Under the pieces are notes generated by a model. That model was not told the DNA's origin, ran no database searches, and worked only from the letters and a program-made list of their open reading frames with translations. A program made the position numbers and the translations under genes. From Gp7-AA6 sp036395755 (GTDB taxonomy: Bacteria > Acidobacteriota > Thermoanaerobaculia > UBA5066 > Gp7-AA6), in assembly GCA_036395755.1 (NCBI GenBank), contig DASWCZ010000014.1:1-22697 (forward strand): a stretch of 22,697 nucleotides of DNA. Direction: 5' to 3'. Every line of letters starts with the position of its first letter. Positions within the stretch are counted from its first letter, which is position 1. Shown piece after piece: positions 7,501 to 16,758 of the stretch.

Positions 7501-9959
7501 ACTGCCCGACTGACGGGTTCGCCACAGCGGCGACTGTCTGTACGGGTACCTCCAACGGCGGCGCGTGCGACGCGACCGACCACTGCTCGGGTACGGGCAA
7601 CACCTGCGTCGACCAATACCAGGCCGCGGGCTTCACCTGCCGCGCCTCGGCGGGCCAGTGTGACGTGGCAGAGACCTGCACGGGGACCTCGGGCGCGTGC
7701 CCGGCGGACAGCTTCGCATCGGCAGCGACCCACTGTACGGGTGCCTCGGAGGGTGGCGCGTGCGACAACGACGCGGCCGATCACTGCACGGGCACCGGCA
7801 ACTCATGCGTAGACGCTTACCAGGCGGCCAGCTTCACCTGCCGCGCCTCGGCGGGCCAGTGTGACGTGGCGGAGACCTGCACTGGGTCCTCGGGCGCGTG
7901 CCCGACGGACAGCTTCGCATCGGCAGCGACCCACTGTACGGGCGCCTCGGAGGGTGGCGCGTGCGACAACGACGCGGCCGATCACTGCACGGGCACGGCG
8001 AACACCTGCGTGGACGCCTTCCAGTCCAGTAGCACGGTCTGCCGCGCCTCGGCGGGCCAGTGCGACGTGGCGGAAAGCTGCACGGGATCGAGTGCCGCGT
8101 GTCCGGCTGATGCCAAGAGCACCGCGGTCTGCCGACCCTCGGCGGGCGTCTGCGATACGGCGGAAAGCTGCGACGGGACACACAACGACTGCCCGGCCGA
8201 CGCTTTCCAGCCGGCCACGATGGAGTGTCGCGCCTCGGCCGGTGTCTGCGACCCGGCAGAACAGTGCACGGGCTCCTCTGCCGCCTGTCCGGCTGATGCC
8301 AAGAGCACCGCGGTCTGCCGACCGGCGACCGATGCGTGCGACGTGGCGGAAAGCTGCAATGGCGTCAGCAACGACTGCCCGGCGAACGGGTTTGCCCAGG
8401 TGGGCACCTCCTGTAACGACGGCAACGCCTGCACGCAAACCGACCAGTGCAACGGCTCGGGTCAGTGTGTCGGGTCTAACCCGGTGGTCTGCACGGCCTC
8501 CGATCAGTGCCACGTCGCGGGCACCTGCAACACGGGCACGGGCATCTGCTCTAACCCGGACAAGGCCAACGGCTCGGCCTGTAGCGACGGCAACGCGTGT
8601 ACGCAGTCGGATACCTGTCAGGCGGGAGCCTGCACCGGCAGCAACCCGGTCGTCTGCGCGACCCCGGATCAGTGCCACGACCCGGGCACCTGCGACACGA
8701 GCACCGGCGTCTGCTCCAACCCGAACAAGGCCAACGGCTCGGCCTGTAGCGACGGCAACGCGTGTACCCAGACGGATACCTGCCAGGCCGGAGCCTGCAC
8801 GGGCTCTAACCCCGTCGTCTGTTCGGCCTCGGATCAGTGCCACGTCGCAGGCACCTGCGATCCGAGTAGCGGCGCCTGCTCTAACCCGGCCAAGGCCAAC
8901 GGCTCGGCCTGTAACGACGGCAACTCCTGTACCCAGACGGATACCTGCCAGGCCGGAGCCTGCACGGGCAGCAATCCGGTGGTCTGCACGGCCTCGGATC
9001 AGTGCCACGTCGCAGGCACCTGCGATCCGAGTAACGGCACCTGCTCCAACCCGGCCAAGCCGAACGGCACGCCGTGTAACGACGGCAACTCCTGTACGCT
9101 GGCCGATGCCTGCCAGGCCGGAGCTTGCACGGGCAGCCTGATCCCGGGCTGCGGCGGGGGCTCTTGCGACGGCAACTTCCCTCCGGTGGTGACGAGCACG
9201 AGTGGGCCAACCGGACCGATCGGTCTCTCAGGAAGTTCGGCCAACACGGGCCCGGTTACTGCAAACTTCACGGACTCGAATGCCGGGCAGACACACACCT
9301 GCTCGATCAACTGGGACGATGGAAACCCGCCGACGAGCGGAACGGTCGTCGAACCGACTCAACCGAGCCCCCCGAACCAGGGGACCTGCACCGGGAGTCA
9401 CATTTACACCCAGGCGGGTGTCTACACGGTCACCTTCACGATCAAAGACGGCTGTACCCCCGACGGAACGGGGACCTATCAGTTCGTCGTGATCTACGAT
9501 GCGAACAACGGGTTCGTCACGGGCGGCGGCTGGATCAACTCGCAGCCCGGCTCGTACACGGCCAACCCTAGTCTGACCGGAAAGGCAAACTTCGGCTTCA
9601 GCTCGCAGTACAAGAGGGGTACGACGATCCCTGTTGGTGAGACGGAGTTCCAGTTCAGCGTCGGAAACTTCAATTTCCACAGTACGTCCTATCAATGGCT
9701 GGTCGTCTCTGGCGCCAAGGCCCAGTACAAGGGCTACGGCACGGTGAACGGGGCCGGCAATTACGGGTTCCTGTTGACCGCAACGGACGGCGACGCCCAA
9801 CCGAACAACGCCCCCGATAGAACGGACAAGTTCCGGATCAAGATCTGGGACGCTGCGACGAACGCCATCGTGTACGACAACAAGATCGGTAGTCCCGAGG
9901 ACATAGACCTTGCCGACCCGCAGACAATCAGCGGCGGGAGCATCGTGATCCACAAGTAA
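4557..9959 (+). CDS. Giant exported Kelch / disintegrin-like Cys-rich repeat / PKD protein
   Basis: This 1800-residue predicted secreted or surface protein starts at GTG 4557, set by AGGGGAGG 6 nt upstream, and opens with a signal peptide (MATTRKNLTLCVSKCTG then AAASLLLLLSANLFG). Residues about 56-365 hold five clear Kelch motifs such as HTATLLKHGQVLIVGGE and two degenerate ones, probably a beta-propeller. About 370-490 is Ig-like (VTTDKTDYAPGETVVITGSG). Residues 562-1286 hold 13 disintegrin-like motifs (C-R-x4-CD-x2-E-x-C-x-G-x-S-x2-CP), mixed with DDGNxCTxDxC modules. Residues 1287-1537 hold four 55-residue Cys modules and a partial fifth. By my count 562-1537 contains about 128 cysteines. 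A PKD-like domain (1538-1651) and a C-terminal domain beginning GFVTGGGWINS and ending GGSIVIHK follow. No catalytic motif is visible. A role in adhesion or matrix binding is inferred. It is flanked by its own promoter candidate and terminator. Confidence 0.88.
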   Translation: MATTRKNLTLCVSKCTGAAASLLLLLSANLFGQGAATVAFSQGNEVIGSARLNVERHGHTATLLKHGQVLIVGGESAIGLTCAAEIYDSSLRSFAPPVMSLEARADHTATALSDGRVLIVGGRGSNGLLASTEFYEPKTRTFAEGPNLVQARSGHTATRLADGRIIVIGGDTVGSSELFDPKTGQFEELKAYLAVPRRSHAAALLQNGRVLVAGGVGLDGEPLRSAEIFDPETLSFSARAEMQAARSGLTMRVLPDGKVQAIGGDAERTMEIFNPQGRYFTAYAHLISGPESLSAALRSSGRAVVIGRSRAPIPSSGEGTGSEALQDLLDRTGYSLTEIPESNQAIAVGGVNSTGAPQATAVLFSASSAIVTTDKTDYAPGETVVITGSGWEPGETVNLNVHRDNNNPPDTLLTAVADADGNFQNSELVVQQTDLWVTFLLTATGQSSGYTAETTFTDANNVKVKAAPAGTTFTLKATNYTNNNCTGTATAQPDQTVGSSDVNVNFPQQTQSVKLDATAFSDQCGGFVSWTSSGVFTNLPPRSICVTGTGDEYVANYVSSSIDDGNACTTDSCDTSTGTISHTTAPSGTVCRASVGVCDAAETCDGTSTTCPTTDAKQPAGTACPDDGNACTLDQCDGTSDACQHPVGNAGAICRAAAGACDAAETCTGSSSVCPADVKQPAGTACPDDGNACTLDQCNGTSNTCQHPAAGNAGAACADDGNPCTTDQCNNTGVCQHLVGNAGAVCRAAADECDAAETCTGTSATCPANAVKPAGTPCTDDGNSCTADECNGTMKSCQHTNKPAGSACADDGNACTTDLCNGSGTCQHATGNAGAVCRAAADECDVAETCTGSSATCPSDTKKSAGTACTDDGNVCTRDICDGTGVACTHPAGNAGTVCRAATDTCDVAETCTGSSAACPADAVKSAGTQCRAAAGVCDAVEACDGTAKACPNDAKLGAGTQCRASAGQCDVAESCNGTSNDCPTDGFATAATVCTGTSNGGACDATDHCSGTGNTCVDQYQAAGFTCRASAGQCDVAETCTGTSGACPADSFASAATHCTGASEGGACDNDAADHCTGTGNSCVDAYQAASFTCRASAGQCDVAETCTGSSGACPTDSFASAATHCTGASEGGACDNDAADHCTGTANTCVDAFQSSSTVCRASAGQCDVAESCTGSSAACPADAKSTAVCRPSAGVCDTAESCDGTHNDCPADAFQPATMECRASAGVCDPAEQCTGSSAACPADAKSTAVCRPATDACDVAESCNGVSNDCPANGFAQVGTSCNDGNACTQTDQCNGSGQCVGSNPVVCTASDQCHVAGTCNTGTGICSNPDKANGSACSDGNACTQSDTCQAGACTGSNPVVCATPDQCHDPGTCDTSTGVCSNPNKANGSACSDGNACTQTDTCQAGACTGSNPVVCSASDQCHVAGTCDPSSGACSNPAKANGSACNDGNSCTQTDTCQAGACTGSNPVVCTASDQCHVAGTCDPSNGTCSNPAKPNGTPCNDGNSCTLADACQAGACTGSLIPGCGGGSCDGNFPPVVTSTSGPTGPIGLSGSSANTGPVTANFTDSNAGQTHTCSINWDDGNPPTSGTVVEPTQPSPPNQGTCTGSHIYTQAGVYTVTFTIKDGCTPDGTGTYQFVVIYDANNGFVTGGGWINSQPGSYTANPSLTGKANFGFSSQYKRGTTIPVGETEFQFSVGNFNFHSTSYQWLVVSGAKAQYKGYGTVNGAGNYGFLLTATDGDAQPNNAPDRTDKFRIKIWDAATNAIVYDNKIGSPEDIDLADPQTISGGSIVIHK
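6240..8414 (+). repeat. Tandem disintegrin-like Cys-rich modules (13 motifs)
   Basis: The coding DNA is a degenerate tandem array within the giant gene. Modules 1-5 alternate a DDGNxCTxDxC unit with a CRAxxxxCDxAETC unit. Modules 6 and 10-13 are the 30-32 residue disintegrin-like motif alone. Modules 7-9 add a CTGxSxGGACD insertion. Modules 8 and 9 (7641-7841 and 7842-8042) are nearly identical at DNA level over most of their 201-bp period, indicating recent duplication. Confidence 0.85.
8415..9167 (+). repeat. Tandem 165-bp Cys-rich modules (four and a partial fifth)
   Basis: Each 55-residue module carries 8 cysteines and reads DGNACTQTDTCQAGACTGSN, then PVVC, DQCHVAGTC and NGSAC. The last one is truncated and ends in GCGGGSC. 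Units 2-4 are nearly identical at DNA level. They are distinct from the disintegrin-like modules before them but share the DGNxCT entry motif. Confidence 0.85.
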
Positions 9960-10010
9960 CGCAAAGGGGGAACTCCCCGGCGCCGTCGAGGGCTCGGCGC
10001 GCTGGCGCTC

Positions 10011-10048
10011 GGGCGTCGTTCGAAAGGACGGCGCCCTTTTTCTTTTTT
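10011..10048 (+). terminator. Rho-independent terminator after the Cys-rich gene
   Basis: An 11-bp stem (10011-10021 with 10026-10036, two G-T pairs) closed by a GAAA tetraloop is followed by a T-rich run (TTTTTCTTTTTT, 10037-10048). It begins about 50 nt after the stop codon. An upstream segment, GGCGCCGTC (9979-9987), is perfectly complementary to 10027-10035 and could compete with the stem. Confidence 0.9.
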
Positions 10049-10124
10049 CGCCCGGCGAACCCGGTGGGGCATCAGTTCGTAGCACCCGGGTGTGCCTTGA
10101 CCTGATGGCAAAATCCCGCACACC

Positions 10125-11345
10125 GTGAAAGCTTGGCGAGACCTGCGCGAGCTGCCGCGAGGTGTCTGGGTTCTCTTCGCGACGACGCTCGTCAACCGGG
10201 CAGGCACGATGGCGCTGCCGTTCCTGATCCTCTACCTGACGCGCGACCTGGGATTTAAAGCCGGGCGCGCGGCCTTCATCCTCGGGCTCTACGGCGCGGG
10301 CGCACTCGTCTCCTCGGCTCTCTCGGGTCGCCTCTCGGACGTTCTGGGCCCGATGAAGCTCATTCGAGACTCGCTCTTCCTGACCGGCGCGATCCTGTTC
10401 GCCTTCCCGCTCGCGCGGAGCTTTCCGGCCGTGGTGATCATGACGCTTGCGCTCTCGATGGCCTCCGAAGCGGTCCGGCCGGCGAGCATGGCCGTCGTGG
10501 CCGACCTCGTGAAGCCCGGACAGCGCAAGGCCGCCTTTGCTCTGACGCGCCTGGCGATCAACCTGGGGATGAGCGTCGGGCCGGCGCTCGGAGGCTACCT
10601 CGCGACGTTCTCGTTTCGATCGATCTTCTTGGTGAACGGTTCGAGCTCGATCCTTGCGGGAACCCTGCTCCTCTTCGCCCTGCGGCGCGCTCCCATCCAC
10701 CGCGGCGGAGCGGAGGTCGAGCCCGACGGCCCGATTGCACTTCCCTCGAAGCGCGCGTGGACCGACCGCCGTCTTCTCTTTTTCATCGCGGCCGTGTTTC
10801 CCGTCGGAATCGTCTTCTTCCAGCACATGTCCTCGATGGCTCTCTATCTCGTCCGCGACCTGCATCTCTCTGCGTTCGACTACGGCCTCTTCTTCACGAT
10901 CAACACGCTTCTGATCGTGGCGCTCGAGGTGCCGATCAACTCGGCGACGGCGGACTGGCCTCACCGGCGCACACTCGCGATCGGAGCTTTTCTCTCCGGG
11001 GCCGGCTTCGGCGCGCTCGCGTTCGCGTGGGACTTCCGGAGCGTCGCAGCGACCGTCGTCATCTGGACGTTCGGCGAGATGTTCTTCTTTCCCGCCCTCG
11101 GGGCTTATTTGACCGACATCGCACCGCGCGCGCGTCGCGGCGAGTACATGGGGCTCGCGGGAATGGCAATGAACCTTTCCATGGCGGTCGGTCTCTGGGC
11201 GGGTACTGCCGTGCTCGAGCGGTTCGGCGGCCGGACGCTATGGCTCGGCGCGTTCGCGCTCGGCCTCGTCGCGACGACCATGATGATGAGGCTCCGCGAC
11301 GAGGCCCCGGCGCACGCCGCTTCGGCTGCGGCGCGGCCGGTGTGA
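10125..11345 (+). CDS. Major facilitator superfamily transporter (DHA1/MdtH-like drug efflux type)
   Basis: This 406-residue protein has about 12 hydrophobic segments, a central hydrophilic loop (about residues 190-215, RRAPIHRGGAEVEPDG), and the MFS motif A region GRLSDVLGPMKLIRDS between helices 2 and 3. The opening (LVNRAGTMALPFLILYLTRD) resembles MdtH/YceL-like proton-coupled exporters of the inner membrane. A GTG start at 10125 is assigned because the hydrophobic N-terminus begins there. No Shine-Dalgarno is visible, so initiation may be leaderless or weak. It is separated from the upstream gene by a strong terminator and is convergent with the kinase at 11401. Substrate cannot be told from sequence. 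Confidence 0.87.
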   Translation: MKAWRDLRELPRGVWVLFATTLVNRAGTMALPFLILYLTRDLGFKAGRAAFILGLYGAGALVSSALSGRLSDVLGPMKLIRDSLFLTGAILFAFPLARSFPAVVIMTLALSMASEAVRPASMAVVADLVKPGQRKAAFALTRLAINLGMSVGPALGGYLATFSFRSIFLVNGSSSILAGTLLLFALRRAPIHRGGAEVEPDGPIALPSKRAWTDRRLLFFIAAVFPVGIVFFQHMSSMALYLVRDLHLSAFDYGLFFTINTLLIVALEVPINSATADWPHRRTLAIGAFLSGAGFGALAFAWDFRSVAATVVIWTFGEMFFFPALGAYLTDIAPRARRGEYMGLAGMAMNLSMAVGLWAGTAVLERFGGRTLWLGAFALGLVATTMMMRLRDEAPAHAASAAARPV

Positions 11346-11351
11346 GAGGAA

Positions 11352-11399
11352 GTGGCAAGTGGAGACCTGACCCTCAATGTGGCAAGTGGAGACCTGACC
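11352..11399 (-). repeat. Dispersed 23-bp repeat, array 4 (2 units)
   Basis: Units at 11352-11372 (lacking the outer AT) and 11377-11399 (perfect) have the plus-strand spacer CTCA and a 27-bp period. The array fills the gap between convergent genes: it starts 6 bp after the MFS stop and ends 1 bp before the kinase stop codon. On the kinase strand the junction reads TGAGGGTCAGG. Confidence 0.95.
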
Positions 11400-11400
11400 C

Positions 11401-14031
<2,631 letters not shown>

Positions 14032-14042
14032 GAGGTCAGTCC
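14032..14042 (+). repeat. Possible decayed repeat remnant at the kinase 1 start codon
   Basis: The plus-strand bases right after the kinase 1 start codon complement read CATGAGGTCAGTCC. At array 3 the corresponding junction reads CATGGGGTCAGGTCTCC. The resemblance suggests an eroded unit in the same position relative to a start codon, but it is too short to be sure. Confidence 0.25.
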
Positions 14043-14066
14043 ATCATGAAAGAAACGGCTGGCCCA

Positions 14067-14136
14067 ATGTGGCAAGTGGAGACCTGACCCCCGATGTGGC
14101 AACCTGGCCCTCGATGTGGCAAGTGGAGACCTGACC
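14067..14136 (-). repeat. Dispersed 23-bp repeat, array 5 (3 units, middle one deleted)
   Basis: Perfect units at 14067-14089 and 14114-14136 flank a shortened unit at 14094-14109. On the plus strand the short unit reads ATGTGGCAACCTGGCC: an internal 7-bp loss (GTGGAGA) and one substitution. The array fills most of the 106-bp gap between two co-directional kinases and ends 1 bp from the kinase 2 stop codon. Confidence 0.95.
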
Positions 14137-14137
14137 C

Positions 14138-16714
14138 TCACTTCATCCCGGTGGCGACGTAGAGGTCGCCGAGGAGACGCGCGAACGTATAGGCGTAGAC
14201 CCGGCCATCAGCTGTGATGACCGGTGACGTGATCGCCTGGACCCCCGCGAGATCCGCGGGAACGAGCTGCTGCCATCCCTGTGAGCGGCCGGTCGCAAGA
14301 TCGAAGCGGTGGATCTCACCGGGGATGTCGGAAGTGAGAGTGTAGAAAAGAGAGGCGCCGTCGGCGCTCCACTGAATGGGCGTCGCTCCCGACGGCCAGC
14401 CGGGGACCGACCGGGAGCGTGCGCCGCCGTCGACCGGATAGAGATCGAGCGACCGATCCGGCACGGTGAGCGCGAGCAGCTTGCCGTCCGGGGACGAGGC
14501 CCAGCACGAGGCGCCTTCCGGTCCGATCGGGCGCGGCGCTCCTCCTCCGTCGACGTCCAATACGTGACAACGAACAGCACGGCCCGGCGGATTCGCGTCG
14601 AAGAAGATCCGTTTTCCGTCCGGGAGCCAGCGGGCAAAGTAATAGTTTTCGAAGCCGGTGACCGGGAGGCTCTTCGGCTGTCCGACTCCGGTCGGCAAGA
14701 GGATGAGCCGCGGCGGCGTGCTGGAGTCCATCGTCAGCGCCCAGGTTCCGTCCGGCGAGAGAGCCAGCGCGAACCCTTCCCCGAGCCGCACCGCCTCGCC
14801 GCCGCTAACGGGACGGAGATACACCGCGCCGTGCGCGCCTCCTCCGCCGCCGACCTCGCTGAAGAGGAGGGATCGGCCGTCCCTCGAGAGGTCCGCGACG
14901 AGCGACTCGTCGAGCCACGAAAGCGTCCGCTCGGCTTTTTCCCCGACGACGCCGGAGCGCGCGGAGAGGCGAGCGCTCTCGCGCGTGAAAAGGAGCCGCC
15001 CGTCGCGGGAGACGTCGTGGATCGTCAGGGGACCCGGGACCCGCATCAGCATGCGGGTGACGCCCGGCCGCGAGCTGGCGAGGACGTCGCGGAACGCGCC
15101 GGACTGATCCGGGATCGCGAACCAGACCTCTCTCCCGTCCGGCGACCACTCGAGGCCGCAGTTTCGCACCCAGCCGGTGTAGAGCGTGGTCCGCTTCCCC
15201 GCTCGATCGAGGAAACCGATCCAACCCGTTCCTCCGGTGTAACTGCGGGCGAGCGTTTCCTCGATGGCGATCCGGTTTCCGTCGGGCGAAACCCGCATGT
15301 CGTTGACGAAGCCTTCCGTTTCGTACAGCGGCTTCCCGACCGGGTATTCGACCCGCTGCCGCCCGCCGACCATCCGCGTCACCGCGAGGCTTTTTCCGTC
15401 GGGGGCCCACGAGGCGAGCCGGACGTCCTGAAGAATCGGACGCGGAGCGCCGCCGGCGAGCGGGACCCGGGCGAGCGTCCCCGCCCCGAGTGCGCCCGTC
15501 GGGTTGAGCACGACGGCCATTTCTCCGTCCCGCGAAATCGACGAGATGTAAGCTGGAGGAAGCCCCAGCGAGCGCGATTCGGCGCTGCCCGGCCGGGTCG
15601 AGAAGAGCTGGAACGGCGCGCCGTCCCACGCCCCGCTGTAGACGATCGTCTGGCCGTCCGGCGCGAACCGGGCGAGGAAGACCGTCCCGTTCTGAAAAGT
15701 GAGCCTCTGGAAAACCGGGAAGCGCGGCCGGCTCGTCCGGATTCCGGCGAGGTAGACGCCTGCCGCGAGCGCGAGAACCCCCAGGCCGACGAGGACCGGG
15801 AGGAGAGCCCGCCGCCTCGCGGGCCGCGACGGCAACGCCCTCGTCGCGGTCGAGGAGATCTCTGAAAGGCTCTCGAGATCGAAGGCCAGGTCGCGCGCGG
15901 ACTGAAACCGCAGGGCCGGGTTCTTCTCCAGGCAGTGGCGGACGATCCGTTCGAGGCCGGGCGGCACGTTCCGTCCCCCCTCAGAGACCTCCGCGGGTTC
16001 CTCCTTCAGGATCGCGCTCATCGTCTCGATCGCCGAGTCGCCTCGAAACGCGCGCTTCCCGGCGAGCATTTCGAAGAGGATCGCGCCGAAGGAGAAGACG
16101 TCGGAACGATGGTCGACCGGCGCGCCCCGGACCTGCTCGGGAGACATGTATCCGACGGTCCCGAGGACAACGCCCGGCTCGGTGCCCGGCGACGCCGTGG
16201 CAAGGCTCGTCGTATCCGACGCCCCGAAGTCCGGCTGCGTCAGCTTCGCCAGGCCGAAATCGAGGATCTTCACGCGGCCGTCGGCGGTCACGAAGACGTT
16301 CTCGGGCTTCAAGTCGCGGTGGACGATTCCCTTCTCGTGAGCGGCCGCAAGACCCGTCGCGATGGCGCGCGCGTATTCGATCGCCCGGCGCACGGTGAGG
16401 GCGCCGGCGGACAGCCGGTCCCGCAGCGTCTCCCCCTCGAGGAGCTCCGAGACGACGTAGGGGAAGCCCTCGTGCATTCCGATGTCGTAGATCGCGAGGA
16501 TGTTGGGATGATTGAGACGTCCCGCGGTCTCGGCTTCGAGCTCGAAGCGTCTCAGGCGGTCCGCGTCGGAGGAGAGCGACGCCGGCAGCACCTTGACGGC
16601 GACGTCGCGCTTCAGTCGCGCGTCGCGGGCGCGGTAGACCTCCCCCATGCCTCCCGCGCCCAGCGGCGAGAGGACTTCGTACGGCCCGAGCCGGGTTCCC
16701 GGCGTGATGCTCAC
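14138..16714 (-). CDS. Transmembrane Ser/Thr protein kinase with WD40/TolB-like beta-propeller (kinase 2)
   Basis: This 858-residue paralogue has the same architecture as kinase 1. It has GAGGMGEVYRA (19-29), K41 in VAVK, HRDLKPEN with D134, D152-F-G, a Ser/Thr-rich activation loop (GASDTTSLATASPGTEPG) and GTVGYMSPEQ. The transmembrane helix is at about 303-325. The propeller follows, with motifs FAPDGQTIVYSG, VSPDGNRIAIEE, WSPDGREVWFAIP and SSPDGKLLALTV. It starts at GTG 16714, aligned with the other kinases' MxxxxGTRLG start, with only weak GGAA upstream. It is divergent from the amidohydrolase at 16759, across 44 bp that contain a 14-bp palindrome. This suggests shared control, and possibly a functional link, but neither is shown. 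Confidence 0.93.
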   Translation of the reverse strand: MSITPGTRLGPYEVLSPLGAGGMGEVYRARDARLKRDVAVKVLPASLSSDADRLRRFELEAETAGRLNHPNILAIYDIGMHEGFPYVVSELLEGETLRDRLSAGALTVRRAIEYARAIATGLAAAHEKGIVHRDLKPENVFVTADGRVKILDFGLAKLTQPDFGASDTTSLATASPGTEPGVVLGTVGYMSPEQVRGAPVDHRSDVFSFGAILFEMLAGKRAFRGDSAIETMSAILKEEPAEVSEGGRNVPPGLERIVRHCLEKNPALRFQSARDLAFDLESLSEISSTATRALPSRPARRRALLPVLVGLGVLALAAGVYLAGIRTSRPRFPVFQRLTFQNGTVFLARFAPDGQTIVYSGAWDGAPFQLFSTRPGSAESRSLGLPPAYISSISRDGEMAVVLNPTGALGAGTLARVPLAGGAPRPILQDVRLASWAPDGKSLAVTRMVGGRQRVEYPVGKPLYETEGFVNDMRVSPDGNRIAIEETLARSYTGGTGWIGFLDRAGKRTTLYTGWVRNCGLEWSPDGREVWFAIPDQSGAFRDVLASSRPGVTRMLMRVPGPLTIHDVSRDGRLLFTRESARLSARSGVVGEKAERTLSWLDESLVADLSRDGRSLLFSEVGGGGGAHGAVYLRPVSGGEAVRLGEGFALALSPDGTWALTMDSSTPPRLILLPTGVGQPKSLPVTGFENYYFARWLPDGKRIFFDANPPGRAVRCHVLDVDGGGAPRPIGPEGASCWASSPDGKLLALTVPDRSLDLYPVDGGARSRSVPGWPSGATPIQWSADGASLFYTLTSDIPGEIHRFDLATGRSQGWQQLVPADLAGVQAITSPVITADGRVYAYTFARLLGDLYVATGMK

Positions 16715-16723
16715 GATTTCCGC

Positions 16724-16737
16724 GAAGGATATCCTTC
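16724..16737. promoter_or_regulatory. Perfect 14-bp palindrome between divergent kinase 2 and amidohydrolase genes
   Basis: GAAGGATATCCTTC is a perfect dyad centred in the 44-bp interval between the two start codons. Its position makes it a candidate operator or shared regulatory site. It could also be chance, and no second copy was noticed elsewhere in the window. Confidence 0.35.
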
Positions 16738-16758
16738 CGAGAAACGGAGGAGCGACAG

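Noticed and set aside
6315..9008. Long open frames on the minus strand (6315-7784 and 7803-9008) under the Cys-rich gene
   Set aside because: They mirror the periodic GC-rich repeat on the other strand, give Arg/Ala/Val-rich low-complexity protein and have no family resemblance.
10097..10114. Promoter for the MFS gene from TTGACC (10097) and CAAAAT (10109)
   Set aside because: The spacer is only 6 bp, and no other well-spaced pair was found.
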